Part shown: piece after piece, positions 43,146-49,179 of the stretch
How positions within the stretch are numbered: the stretch's first letter is position 1
Layout: every line of letters starts with the position of its first letter
Origin: Onchidella celtica
Lineage: Eukaryota > Mollusca > Gastropoda > Systellommatophora > Onchidiidae
NCBI GenBank assembly: GCA_963931925.1
Contig: OZ007570.1
Location: 67,336,714 to 67,400,713, forward strand
Reading direction: 5' to 3'
DNA: 64,000 bases
Program-made: the position numbers and the translations under genes
Notes under the pieces: generated by a model
Seen by the model: the letters and a program-made list of their open reading frames with translations, nothing else
Told to the model about the DNA's origin: nothing
Databases searched by the model: none

Positions 43146-43760
43146 GGTGTGTGGGTGTGTGGGTGGGTGTGTGTGTGTGTGTGCGCGCGCGCTCGCAAAA
43201 AAACCAAAAAAGCACTGGCTCATACAGCTATGATTTACGTGAAATTTTGAACATGCCTTCCTTTCGCCGTGAAAAAACTTCTTTGGTGACATTTGGATTT
43301 TCTTTTTTGCACTTGCATTGTGCCGCTAACTGCTCGCCTGCGATTCCTCTTTTCACAATCGCCCATGCCCGTGATGTCATCACTTCCTTCCTATGTGCTC
43401 ACTATTACATCACATTTGTTTGCTCTGTAAAAAAGAATGATTTTAATTTTAAAAAAACAAAACTTCTGGAAACCGACTTCGTGCAGTGTAAAGAAGGCCT
43501 GCTGAATAAACCAGGCTGGCGGAATAGGAAAACATTTTTTTAGCACTCTAATACCAGGTCGCAAAACTGACATCAAATACATCTGTAACTGTACAGGAAT
43601 GATACTTACTGTTTTCAGAGCTGAGCGAATCTGTGCTGACATGTGGATGGGAAGCTGTGGTGTTAATTTTTATATAATAATTTATATCGAAGTGTCTAGG
43701 CACACGACATATCGTGGAAAAGGCGTGGAGAGATTTTTTCACGACACGTTTTTCATCCAA
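19200..43760 (-). CDS. ARM-TIR protein gene, nine exons, about 403 residues
   Basis: Nine minus-strand exons join with matching phases: 43610-43760, 42714-42769, 34785-34905, 33700-33818, 32006-32258, 29642-29772, 20492-20633, 19424-19572, 19200-19289. Residues about 70-230 are armadillo-type helices (VVRNLFTVLKNDNPLKK, SWELTQGLANLAVND). Residues about 253-374 are a TIR domain (SFDIFISYCSKDK, FKIWIDRKEMKG, KVFLMCGSEKY, KKPLVPLKLE, YYDFSGKYPFE-like end). Glu325 (CKYEACAAF) occupies the place of the catalytic glutamate of NAD-cleaving TIR domains such as SARM1. No SAM domains, signal peptide or membrane segment are seen, so a cytosolic protein is likely. A role in immune signalling or NAD cleavage is inference. 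The start codon and first exon are the least certain part. Confidence 0.85.
19424..19572 (-). CDS. ARM-TIR exon 8, TIR C-terminal half
   Basis: 149 nt with acceptor TATTCACAG and donor GTAAGG. It encodes ACAAFKVKKPLVPLKLEV and HYHYDFSGKYPFEDKMK, the typical end of invertebrate TIR_2-type domains. The codon for the conserved Glu325 is split across the junction with exon 7. Confidence 0.9.
20492..20633 (-). CDS. ARM-TIR exon 7, TIR core
   Basis: 142 nt, phase 0 to 1, acceptor TTGGTCCTTGCAG and donor GTACGT. It encodes KTDFKIWIDRKEMKG and SKVFLMCGSEKYNKSHVCKY, the TIR box 2 region. A Gypsy LTR begins only 33 nt upstream of the acceptor. Confidence 0.92.
20667..20815 (-). repeat. 3' LTR of the Mag-like Gypsy element
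   Basis: 149 bp matching 27959-28107 with about two differences. It opens TGTTAATCAGAC on the plus strand. On the minus strand it holds AATAAA, the polyadenylation signal. A purine tract (GAGAAAAGAGGATG, minus strand) lies just inside near 20825-20841. The outer CA end is not canonical, so the edge may shift by about 3 nt. Confidence 0.88.
21135..23540 (-). CDS. pol: Gypsy pol ORF: reverse transcriptase, RNase H, integrase
   Basis: An 801-residue open frame. Reverse transcriptase: KLRICIDPQPLNKALKREHY, SKLDVKDAFWH, RLPFGLNVSTEIFQ and the ADD box in NVADDIVIVG. RNase H: QVDSSKFGLGCVLMQNG to ILADFLSRHY. Integrase: zinc domain (AENCESCQA), core with ATDLFEI, VVTDSGPQYSS and the Glu in HHQANGKAEASVK. 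The order is the ordinary Gypsy one. Wording such as HHQANGKAEA is typical of Mag/K02A2.6-like proteins. Confidence 0.92.
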   Translation of the reverse strand: MVVVEKADKKLRICIDPQPLNKALKREHYKLPTLEDTLPLFENAKVFSKLDVKDAFWHVCLDYESSMLTTMITPFGRFRWARLPFGLNVSTEIFQKKLMQALEGLPGCINVADDIVIVGRGSTQEVANVDHDENLHRLRERCSEKNIVLNEGKSHIKQGEITFMGHRIGVDGIKPDPQKVSSITHMAPPKDAQEVRRFCGMIQYLARFLPNLSEKLAPIRNLVKKNTDFHWSGECQDEFNEVKELIVDTPVLKYFDPKQELQVQVDSSKFGLGCVLMQNGQPIEFASRALTTSEQRWAQIEKEMLAVVFGLERFNQYTYGREVTIINDHKPLLSIIDKPLNQAPPRLQRLLMRSNKYHFKFQWLQGEKLILADFLSRHYLKNDTDEADVNDDIATISFITVPISDLMLDRFAEESKRDRTLQRLKTAIIEGWPESESEVPSEILPYFQIKDCLSVENDLILKGKQIIVPFTLRHEMKTRLHAAHLAYDSMVRRARDAIYWPNMNSEIKQMAENCESCQAIKPSNCKENLQQHREGSEPWTKIATDLFEIKGRVYQVVTDYFSNFIEVDYLPITTTSMIVTKLKGHFARYGIPKCVVTDSGPQYSSREFSNFAQRWGFQHIKSDPGHHQANGKAEASVKIIKKMMWKAVEEGADQYEALLELRNTPRQGFTMSPARIPMGRNIRTMIPSIAENKEKNRINPDVVEELQKHKMTIKKCFNKRAHELPPICTNSPVYYQNPERKKWESGIITAAPKDSSKSYQITGENGGHFVRNSTHQTQENAILTPSTNRGVHRTEPRPNIK
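23550..24502 (-). pseudogene. Gag C-terminus, zinc knuckles, protease and RT lead-in
   Basis: Several short open stretches hold the expected parts in order: zinc-knuckle cysteines (ANCRYCGKSHPRQ, TCSACKGRNHFRAKC), a retropepsin site (FLVDTGADVNII), then a linker and the start of the RT region. It is a fossil part of a broken element. Confidence 0.8.
24510..26857 (-). mobile_element. CR1/Jockey-type LINE, 5'-truncated, inserted in Gypsy gag
   Basis: The left edge is approximate. The copy starts near the end of its endonuclease (a GDHDIVQID-like stretch near 26840), continues through a linker (26275-26745), a pre-RT block with NENKATGPDGIPAKLLKLCA, NYRPVSLTSI near 25930, and a 398-residue RT ORF at 24675-25871 (LLDFSKAFDKVHH, SGVPQGTVMGPLLF, LFADDSLLY, AKYLGVTLDRKLTW). 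At least two frameshifts break the frame: one between the KATGPDGIP block and NYRPVSL (about 26013-26040), one just before the 398-residue ORF (about 25860-25880). A target duplication was not resolved. Confidence 0.85.
24675..25871 (-). pseudogene. LINE reverse transcriptase fragment
   Basis: 398 residues with RT motifs from the AFDKV box through FADD to the thumb region (SLEYGCSVWDPH, LERVQRRAARFV) and the terminal RMWNNLPAEV block, as in CR1/Jockey group ORF2 proteins. It lacks the endonuclease and fingers, which lie upstream in other frames. Confidence 0.88.
26837..27385 (-). CDS. gag: Gag N-terminal part of the Mag-like Gypsy element
   Basis: An open frame of 182 codons beginning MAEANFRLPPSLEINEG. 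It shows a retrotransposon gag helical domain (NFRKWKRHLDIYMTASG, DSFVTELRARANSCNLKDKD, LRDKIVFTVEKKLQERLLRE). The last few codons come from the inserted LINE. The rest of gag continues to the left of that LINE. Confidence 0.85.
   Translation of the reverse strand: MAEANFRLPPSLEINEGNVAENFRKWKRHLDIYMTASGVSEKDDIRKAATILHIAGPTAVEVVDQLPFEKEEDRQNPGKILQKLEEYCNPKTNEVLQSYRFWNTPISVPFDSFVTELRARANSCNLKDKDRMLRDKIVFTVEKKLQERLLREVELDLNKTIQICRAVEQSKRDQNSSWTRGP
27944..27958 (-). other. Primer-binding site of the Mag-like element
   Basis: On the minus strand TGGTGGCAGTCAGTT directly follows the 5' LTR end. The TGG start is what a tRNA 3' CCA end requires. The tRNA species was not identified. Confidence 0.6.
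27959..28107 (-). repeat. 5' LTR of the Mag-like Gypsy element
   Basis: The partner of 20667-20815. A TATAATTTTATAAAT-like stretch at the outer minus-strand start could act as the TATA region. Confidence 0.88.
28113..29641. other. ARM-TIR intron sequence
   Basis: Intronic DNA between the Gypsy element and exon 6. It contains a (CATT)n tract at 28949-29105 and no coding frame that I recognise. Confidence 0.6.
28949..29105. repeat. (CATT)n microsatellite
   Basis: About 155 bp of tetranucleotide CATT with a few CATG/CATA variants near the right end. Confidence 0.95.
29642..29772 (-). CDS. ARM-TIR exon 6, linker and TIR box 1
   Basis: 131 nt with acceptor TTTTAGTTTCAG and donor GTGAGTATTGG. 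An Asp/Lys-rich linker (DTDRDKDTDKN) leads into SFDIFISYCSKDKEIVFKIY, the first strand and helix of a TIR domain. Confidence 0.92.
30941..31268. mobile_element. Possible old MITE
   Basis: The left end CAGTGGCGTATCTAAGG and the reverse complement of the right end (GGGCGTAGCTACGG) are similar. GTGGCGTAGCTA is a common start of DNA-transposon repeats. The ends are diverged and no clean target duplication is seen. Confidence 0.35.
32006..32258 (-). CDS. ARM-TIR exon 5, armadillo-type helices
   Basis: 253 nt with acceptor CATTTTCACAG. It encodes LQRENPKEQEYTSQCIWNLV and VKRNVVGALQAMGEN, classic ARM-repeat wording. The donor that keeps phase is a weak GTCAGT at 32000-32005. If it is not used, the frame runs eight more codons to a TAG at 31980-31982. 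Confidence 0.85.
32501..33066 (-). mobile_element. SINE composite, copy with uninterrupted tail
   Basis: On the minus strand a truncated tRNA-like head with B-box (near 33050-33064) and the shared SINE body (to about 32850) run into a 340-bp tail. The tail matches 37690-38007 plus 42111-42160 in inverted orientation. It includes a CT-rich tract, GCAGCTCCATTCTGCTCTG and GTAAAGCGCATAGAGCATTT. Confidence 0.88.
33071..33190 (+). repeat. Short repeat module, copy 1
   Basis: About 110 bp starting near CCCATTTGGGAAA and ending GTCGTCGCCACAGTGCAGC. It is shared with 60708-60825 in the same direction. In both places it abuts a SINE and is followed by T- and G-rich runs. Confidence 0.75.
33700..33818 (-). 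CDS. ARM-TIR exon 4, armadillo-type helices
   Basis: 119 nt, acceptor TTTTTTTCTGCAG, donor GTGAGTATG. It encodes GTIEFIAMYLENEIFGRGT and WELTQGLANLAVNDANKSK. Phases match exons 3 and 5. Confidence 0.9.
34001..34163. repeat. Imperfect inverted repeat in intron 3
   Basis: Arms 34001-34053 and 34111-34163 are reverse complements at most positions (CAAAGTCAAAATAT and GTAGCAAAGCCTCG are exact), with about 57 bp between. A transcript would fold into a long hairpin. It may be a small MITE. Confidence 0.7.
34785..34905 (-). CDS. ARM-TIR exon 3, armadillo-type helices
   Basis: 121 nt, acceptor TTTTCTCCAG, donor GTGAGTATC. It encodes VVRNLFTVLKNDNPLKKCYC and LLLAAIIDEEGKKHLTDDH, an amphipathic helix pair of ARM/HEAT style. 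Confidence 0.9.
35171..35583. repeat. 24-bp minisatellite, about 17 units
   Basis: A near-perfect tandem array of a 24-bp unit (ATGGTACTGCATAGTGATTC plus CTTC) with one variant unit near 35507-35520. Because 24 is a multiple of three and the unit lacks stops in several frames, it gives artefactual repeat ORFs on both strands. Confidence 0.95.
35600..36330 (+). pseudogene. Decayed LINE fragment, RT C-terminal region
   Basis: The frame at about 35640-35740 encodes DKFSEACTNFGLTISTKKTE, nearly the same as the block after FADD in the intact LINE ORF (DKFSSACDNFGLTISTKKTE). The rest holds further homologous blocks in shifting frames down to about 36330. It is an old copy of the 38008-42110 type. 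Confidence 0.8.
36626..36676. repeat. Short hairpin-forming inverted repeat
   Basis: Arms CTTGACTTTATTGGTCC (36626-36642) and GGACCAATAAAGCCAAG (36660-36676) pair with one mismatch around a 17-nt loop. Confidence 0.8.
37422..38007 (+). mobile_element. SINE composite, left part, split by a LINE
   Basis: A full tRNA-like head with A-box-like GGTGGTCTAGAGGCAAGG and B-box GGGTTCTAAACCC at about 37430-37490, then the SINE body and 320 bp of tail. The tail stops at GTAAAGCGCATA (38007) and resumes at 42111. The LINE between them is therefore younger. Confidence 0.9.
38149..41376 (-). CDS. LINE ORF: endonuclease, reverse transcriptase, C2H2 finger
   Basis: 1075 residues. Residues about 15-270 are an APE-like endonuclease (LGAWNIRTLQD, VALSETRLPDSG, LLGDFNARVG, CGTDHRLIVCKLRL). 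The middle holds the reverse transcriptase (NHRGISLLSIAGKILARM, FRKERGTADMIF, VDLTKAFDTVCREGLW, NGVKQGCVLAPTLF, LLFADDCALLAHD). Thumb blocks follow (LYGAETWTVY, LACLRKILRIKWQDKIPDTE), and the end has a C2H2 finger (HSCHLCGRVCRAKIGLISHM). The enzyme would nick target DNA and reverse-transcribe its own RNA there. No separate ORF1 is seen upstream. The open frame is uninterrupted. Confidence 0.93.
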   Translation of the reverse strand: MGIPFCGRNKKKFSLLRLGAWNIRTLQDNSNNPERRTALIAIELSRYNLDIVALSETRLPDSGQLKELSGGYTFFWKGKGAVEPRQHGVGFAIKNDLVRNLQSMPIEINDRLMALRIPVGKSQSATLISAYAPTMTNPDEAKDKFYSDLESVICSVPAADRLILLGDFNARVGSEISAWPNVLGPHGVGSCNNNGLRLLTLCAEFGLFITNTNFSLPVRNRTSWMHPRSKHWHLIDYVIVRKTDRKDVLVTKAMCGAECGTDHRLIVCKLRLTLRRNRRPQGKAPPKRLNVSKLCSAEKQSELSSELSSKLDCVTFGPENIEQSWTDLNTTVHSCASSTVGFPVRKHQDWFNDNDNEIKVLIKEKNSLIQAHCSHPSSTAKADALRACKGVLQKKLRKMKNDWLEERVRETQKYADTNNTRKFFESLRAVFGPSCSGTTPLLASDGSTRIVELNAIIQRWAEHFGGVLNRPSNINTESIDRLPQTPINAALAKPFTANETRTATKQMSFNKSPGVDSIPAEVYAFGGEKLIERLTELFNHMLKAGKLPQDFKDASIIHLYKNKGDSQVCDNHRGISLLSIAGKILARMLLNRLLDHLSSNDLLPESQCGFRKERGTADMIFAARQIQEKCMEQNKALYITFVDLTKAFDTVCREGLWKILAKFGCPPEFITIVRQFHDGMQAAVKSNSIVSEPFAVTNGVKQGCVLAPTLFSIMFSAMLQEAFSSPPQGVSIKYRTDGSLFNLRRLQAKTKTKSTQVCDLLFADDCALLAHDEDSMQNCVDKFSSACDNFGLTISTKKTEVLHQPTPDDKYPVTPNIKVHDSLLKVSENFTYLGSTLSSAARVDTEILSRISKASSAFGRLRKRVWDVVGIRTDTKLKVYNAVVLPTLLYGAETWTVYQSHARKLKHFHLACLRKILRIKWQDKIPDTEVLNRAKELSTFCHLKKIQLRWAGHVVRMPDSRLPKQIFFSELSNGTRNVGAPKRRYKDTLKQSLKAFAIDVSEWEKLSLDRANWRAALTRGSKAWEADRVQQAIKKRERRKKRPSGTEPTEHSCHLCGRVCRAKIGLISHMRSHKS
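42078..42110. repeat. Perfect hairpin at the LINE 5' terminus
   Basis: CCTATGACCAC (42078-42088) and GTGGTCATAGG (42100-42110) are exact reverse complements around an 11-nt loop. The outer arm ends exactly at the target-site duplication. Confidence 0.85.
42111..42160 (+). mobile_element. SINE composite, right part
   Basis: The continuation of 37422-38007: GCATAGAGCATTTTAAATGG and onward, ending near TGCTATACATTA. It begins with the second copy of the LINE target duplication. Confidence 0.85.
42714..42769 (-). CDS. ARM-TIR exon 2 (short)
   Basis: 56 nt, acceptor AACAATCACAG, donor GTAAGGGC. It encodes YREKGQSAEMELEKMEAE, an acidic helical segment that joins in phase to exon 3. Its ATG at MELEK is an alternative start. 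Confidence 0.7.
43099..43190. repeat. (TG)n microsatellite
   Basis: About 90 bp of TG/GGGTG repeats ending in a short (CG)n stretch. It causes His/Thr- and Val/Cys-rich artefact ORFs. Confidence 0.95.
43610..43760 (-). CDS. ARM-TIR exon 1 (putative, start uncertain)
   Basis: An open frame from ATG at 43760 ends at a strong donor (GTAAGTATC) in the phase needed by exon 2: MDEKRVVKKSLHAFSTICRV and onward to STDSLSSEN. An AG at 43655-43656 could instead make this an internal exon of 45 nt. A CCAAT-like box overlaps the proposed ATG, which argues that transcription may start further left. Confidence 0.5.
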
Positions 43761-44002
43761 TCAGAGTTGATCGTTTTCTGACTCAAAATGGCGGCTCCCA
43801 CTGAGCGGGAGGTCGGAACCTGGAGGGCGTGAGGGTCTAGTCAGTTTGTGTCAATGGTCGGTAGCCAGATTGACTAATCAGGCAAAAAGGGGCTGGGGTA
43901 GCTGTAATAACTCGTGAAACGCCATAAAAAATTTCACCAAGGCCATTTTCATGACATGTCGTGGAAAACTTCACGGAGGCGATTTCCACGACGTGTCGTG
44001 AA
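43759..44002 (-). promoter_or_regulatory. Candidate promoter region of the ARM-TIR gene
   Basis: CCAATCAGAG (43759-43768) matches an NF-Y CCAAT box, and AAAATGGCGGC (43786-43796) matches the YY1 core-promoter motif. Upstream lie palindromes of the form CACGAC-N-TGTCGTG, for example CATGACATGTCGTG near 43951 and CCACGACGTGTCGTG near 43987. Motif matching alone is weak evidence, and the exact start site is open. Confidence 0.35.
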
Positions 44003-44009
44003 AATAGCC

Positions 44010-46990
44010 ACTTCCTAATTATATTCAATACATTTGGAACGGGGTAGGGAGGGGAGCGCATGAAGGGGATATATTATTCACCTTGGTAGGAGGGAAAAAC
44101 GAGGAGCCGGAGGGGGGGGGGGGGGGCTCTGTCTATCCTATAACATTTTGACCGGAGGAGGTCCGTCTTTCATACAGAAAGTTCGTTTTTTTAAAGAAAT
44201 CCAGGGTAGTCCGTTTTTCATAGAATTTTATTTGTATGATAATATTATAAACAGGGATTCAAAACCTAATAGAGTCCAAGTACAAAGCCACAACGGCACC
44301 ACCTTTTAACAGCCCAATAATATAAAGTGAAATTAAATTATGATAATAACTAATAATAAAATTAATCGTAGAAACTCTCTGTCTCCCTTTCTCTCTCCCT
44401 CTCTGACACACACAAACTCACTCACGTCCCCCCTCTCTCTCACTCTCTCCCTCTCTTTCTCTCTCCCTGATAGATTCTACAGGCTAACCTCCCGACATTT
44501 TCCTTACACTCGGGTGCCTTGATGGTTTGCGATTTCCATACATAATTGCCACATTAACCCCTTGAAACAGATTGTAAGCGTACTGTATAACTTTTCGACT
44601 GTTTGCAAGATATGAGTGATGATAGATGCAATAGTTTTGCAGAACATACACGCAGCTATGATATTGTGTCAGATCTAAAGCTTGTCAGATGAAGTTTTGT
44701 TCAAGTTCTCATAACCTTTTTAACATTCTGTTCCCCACCACTAATGGCAAAACAATGAATGAGGATACAAGCTTCCCAACAATGCTGCACCCTAGATTGT
44801 TTTTACTAGGAGGAACACTTTAACCTGTGCGGGATTGTGTATCATATATTGTAGTTTTTTTATATTTTTTTAGTCCTTTCTTCGAATTAGGCCCAAAATA
44901 TCATAATTAATGGAACTGAAGGTTTCAGAAATACTTCAAAACTTGTACAAGCACAAAATCTAAAATAATTAAAATTATAATGTCCAGCACATGTACTAGA
45001 GAGTTTCACATAATCGGCAGTTTTGCTACAGACCTCTTGTGCGACAGGGCACTATGCTCTTTGTGTCTTTGGCAGGGAAATCGCACCAGATTGAACTCGC
45101 ATTCAATATACTAGTAAATGTACTCGTTCTCCGAACGGTGAGTGGCAAACAAAACAAAAGAGATTGAGAGACTGCAAAGACAGGTTAGACAAAATAATGC
45201 TGAGTTTTTTAAACTATTCGCTTACCGGACAATCATGGTCACAAAACTTCGGGGGGAAGGTCTTCCCCCCGCCCGCGCCACTTACCAAAAAGTTAACAAA
45301 CACAATGTGATGACCTCCCCTAACCCGCGCTTTCGTTCTTTCTTTCCTCTTTCTTTGTCCCATACAAATACTAAACCCAAACATTTGATAAGCCCGCTCA
45401 AAAGTCCCCTCTTTAGTGTGTTTTATTGACTGGCGCGGACGGGCGGAGGACCTCCCCTTCAGGGTATAGCCTACACAACAGCGTCTGTGTAACATTGTCA
45501 GCATTGTCAGCATCAAGCTGAGCACATGACTTGTTTACTTTCAAGCAGGCCAGGCTCAAAGGAAATGGCATATTCGATACTCTGTATCGGTTTTGCTAGC
45601 GCCCAGTAAAGAGGTTGCGGAATCGCCATCCATAACAATCATATAAACATACATCACGGCATCTATTAGTAGGGGGGCCAAGCCGTCAAATGGCCGGGAA
45701 CCTTGCACAAAAATATATACTCCTGATTTTGCTACAAATGTTAGGAGACCCACTCTGGGCTACTGAAAATGCCCGATGTAATGAGATAAAGGGTGGCAAC
45801 GCTAAGAAATTCCTCAAAAACACCCCCTGCGTGACGTTACAGATTTGCGCTCTTTTCAGTCAAAATGACAGTAATAAAGTTGTACGCAGCCAAATATTAA
45901 AGAGATACCCATACTTAATATACATCAGATTAAAAAGAATTCAATTTCCTACCACATGAACGTTATTCGTACTGATTTGTGTTTATTACAAGAAATCTAT
46001 TGGACAAAATAAAAACTATACCCCTTATATCGCTGAACATTGCGAGTCCAATATTTTTAAAAATCTCATAAAATATACTGGGTGGCTAAGATTGAACTTT
46101 ACTGCCTATTATCACAGACAAGTACCCATAGAAGTTTTTGAAAAACATAATGTAACAATTTGAAGATCAAATTATTAATAATAGCAATTACAGTGATACG
46201 TCTATTTGGTGGATCCGCTCTGAACTGCTTCACATATTTAGAAATGTTAGTAATAGTACGTTACGTCTGTTGTTGATGCTGAGATATGTATACAATATTG
46301 CTAGCAAGAGTTAGTTGTTTCATTACTGCAGTTCAAGCCAGGTTCATTCATTTTGAATTATATCGGAATGTGCTGTGGAAACAATATGTTAGGGCTTGAG
46401 AAACAAGTCAAATAAACCCCTCTGTGCTGTCCAGTGCGATCTGCAGACAACCTCCAACAAACTATCAGTCTTAGCCTGGCCTAAGTATACCCTGTTTAGT
46501 AACTGAGTGTATATTGAAAGTTTCCTGCTGGTTTTGAATGGAAATTAAATTCCGGTTCTAGATCCGATCGATGCCACCTGTGAGAATTTGAACGTTATTC
46601 AATAAATGACGAACTCCAAGATAGCCGCCGCTGAAAAGGTCTGGTGCCCTTCACATTACAATTGAGAACAGCTTCCACAGTGGGTTTTTTTTTTACAGTT
46701 GGAAATAATCGAGTTTGTAAAAACAAACAGAAACATATCAAAATAGACATACACACATAGTGCCAATTGTTTAATCTTAATTCGAACAAAACCATTGTTG
46801 AATGGGTGAGGGGTGATGCAGATGCATTTAGTCTCCAAAGACACCTACAAACTGATCACCACCGTATCAATAGATGTGTAATTCAGGTCATTAATGATAT
46901 TCTTTCATGTCATCACTGTTTCACCAATACCCCATTACTTCAACCATAGTACCTTCAATGGGAGAATTCTCATTTTTAGGTGAGTCACAT
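44010..46990. other. Intergenic DNA, no gene recognised
   Basis: It holds a run of 15 G at 44112-44126, a CT-rich tract at 44378-44470 and a short G/C hairpin at 45250-45271. I see no supported exon. Confidence 0.5.
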
Positions 46991-46995
46991 CCAGT

Positions 46996-49178
46996 TCACC
47001 GATGAGGTAGGAAACTGGTTTTTAGTTGTCCTCGGATTCGTCTCAGCTGCCACATCCCTAACAGGATCGCTATAGAGGTTGTCTCCTTTCGTTTGCACAA
47101 CTGAATACAGGACAGTACATTAGCTTGTGCTGCAGCTCGTTTTGTAACTGCAGCTAAACAGGTTAAGAGCCTTTTTGGTGCTCTCAGCTGCATCTCCTCA
47201 GACCATGTAGTCACAGTGCAGAGGGTCGAAGTTTGGAAATGAGCCACCGGCAACTTTCCACGGTATGACCTGATGCTGAACGTCCAGACATTGTGTCTGA
47301 CTCTGATCATAGATGGTGAAACCTAAAGTGCTTTATTGTGACATACCTCTTGGCTGCAATTTTCATGCTGAAAAGATGCATTTTCCTCATGAATGTCCCC
47401 GGCGCCCGATGATGCAGCGAAGCTTTGAAGTGAAGCAGAATTCTATGATTTCTTCCTCTCTTTAATACGTGTTCCCAACTCTTGGAAGACAGAGGACATT
47501 ATATTTTTAACTTGGTAAGAACAGTAGTGTTTCCAGTGACAGCAAACGAGAAAACAGTGTCCCTCCTAGTGAGGACATGGATTGCAAAGATGTTCAGCAT
47601 GATGGCTTTGGGGATGCTGACAAACAATATTAACGGACATGACATTACTGGTTGGCAATAATACTTTCATGAAAGATACTATATTGACCAGACTTCTATG
47701 CATTTCTACCTGCGGGGTGTTAGCGAGATATGGCAGTACGTCTGTGTCGTCTGAGTTGACTTTAAGGTTATGATGCCCATCACTGATTTCCTGAATCATG
47801 TGATATACCACAATAACACCAGCCTTCTCGTGATTGATAGATGTGTGCTGAATTCCACCTCCCAATGGTACTGGTTGTAGGTCTGGGCCTATGTCAATGC
47901 GATGTGTATTAACTGAATGCTACAGAGACCTCACCTGGCTGATAGTCATCCGTCTGGTTTGTTCTCCGTACGTAACGACGGTGAGAACAAGGGTCTGCTG
48001 GGGATGCGACGGCTCTTCGTAGTGTTAATAAAAAAAGACAATTGAGTCCTCTCTGGATGGGGTGGGGGGGGGTATGCAGCAGGACTTTCTACTTAGTTTG
48101 AAACACTTGTCGAAAACCACATACAGAATACGAGCATTCTCATCACGAAGGATAAGTCCCTTCACCGCTGAAGTGATAAAGTCAGACACTTTGTTTGGGG
48201 AAACTTGTCGTGGCATGGGTCCACAGGCAACACGGATGTCGACATCTGAAACCCTATGGTGAAATTTTCAGTAGAAATCTTACACACTTTATTTCAACAC
48301 TGGCTTCCTGGTAGATTGCATTTCCACCATTTGACCAAAGAGAGATGACGACAGTGAGTGAGTTGTAATGGGAACAATGTCTCTGTTAGGTTACAAACGC
48401 GTGCACAGTTGAATCCAGGTTCAATATTTAGCTCAAGAGTGGAAGGTGTATCCCTGGCCCTACCGTGGATCGCACAATAATGTGTTCTCACAACTTCAGA
48501 TGACAACTCTCTTTTGCCCAATATTCTACACACTCTATGCAAAAATTTCATTTTTTTTTTTGTTTGTTCTACCGATGAAGGAAAAGTACAATCTTTGAAA
48601 TATTTGCTATTAAAAACGTAAGAAGGTAAGCAATGCATTTAAAGAAATTTGTTTTCTCCCTCTTGTAAATCTGTCCCTTGCACTTATGCAGTTTCATAAT
48701 AATATGCGGTCACATAACTTGGCCACCGATAGATTTATCAGTTTTCTGCTGAAGCCTTGGGAAACGGGGAGGGGGGGGGGGGCATTTAGGTCGTTTCAGT
48801 GAAAAGATCTGACCAAATGCTATGCCACACACCAATTTGCGATGCACGGGCATGTCTACTGGAAAGAAACCCCTTGACGAGGACAGGATGAATCCCTGTA
48901 CGAAAGGCAGGTAATACAGTCTGCAGTGTATGTAGCTGTTGTGATCTTCTGCGAAAAAATATGGCAGCAATCAAATGAAAAGGCCAGTCATCTTCCTCCC
49001 TTTCTCCCCCCCCCCTTTTTTTTTTCTGCCAGTACAAAAACAGCGATGATGGACAGTCACTGCGAAACCGTTTGTCCACGATTGCGTCGTTCGTTGACTT
49101 CACAGTTTCCTGTTCACGCATGTCTAGGGTCCACCATCTTGCGAATTTAGTGAATTTGGTGGTGAATGCTGATCTCAA
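46996..49178 (-). pseudogene. Decayed copy of an unnamed multicopy gene family
   Basis: Minus-strand open fragments in shifting frames carry, in order, LPYFFAEDHNSYIHCRLYYL and VWHSIWSDLFTETT (48790-48970), ILYVVFDKCFKLSRKS (near 48080-48130) and SDDTDVLPYLA (47722-47754). From memory these match blocks of a repeated invertebrate protein of uncertain nature (PYFFAxxHxNYARY, GLWNGIWSDMxIETT, VVFDRYxxxSIK, DDTDVLVLL). It is probably transposon-borne. The copy is dead. Family recognition is by recall only. Confidence 0.55.
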
Positions 49179-49179
49179 G

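Noticed and set aside
45250-45271. Perfect G/C hairpin as a terminator or regulatory RNA
   Set aside because: A 10-bp stem with a 2-nt loop in otherwise featureless DNA. There is no gene nearby and no U-tract, so it is probably part of a repeat or chance.
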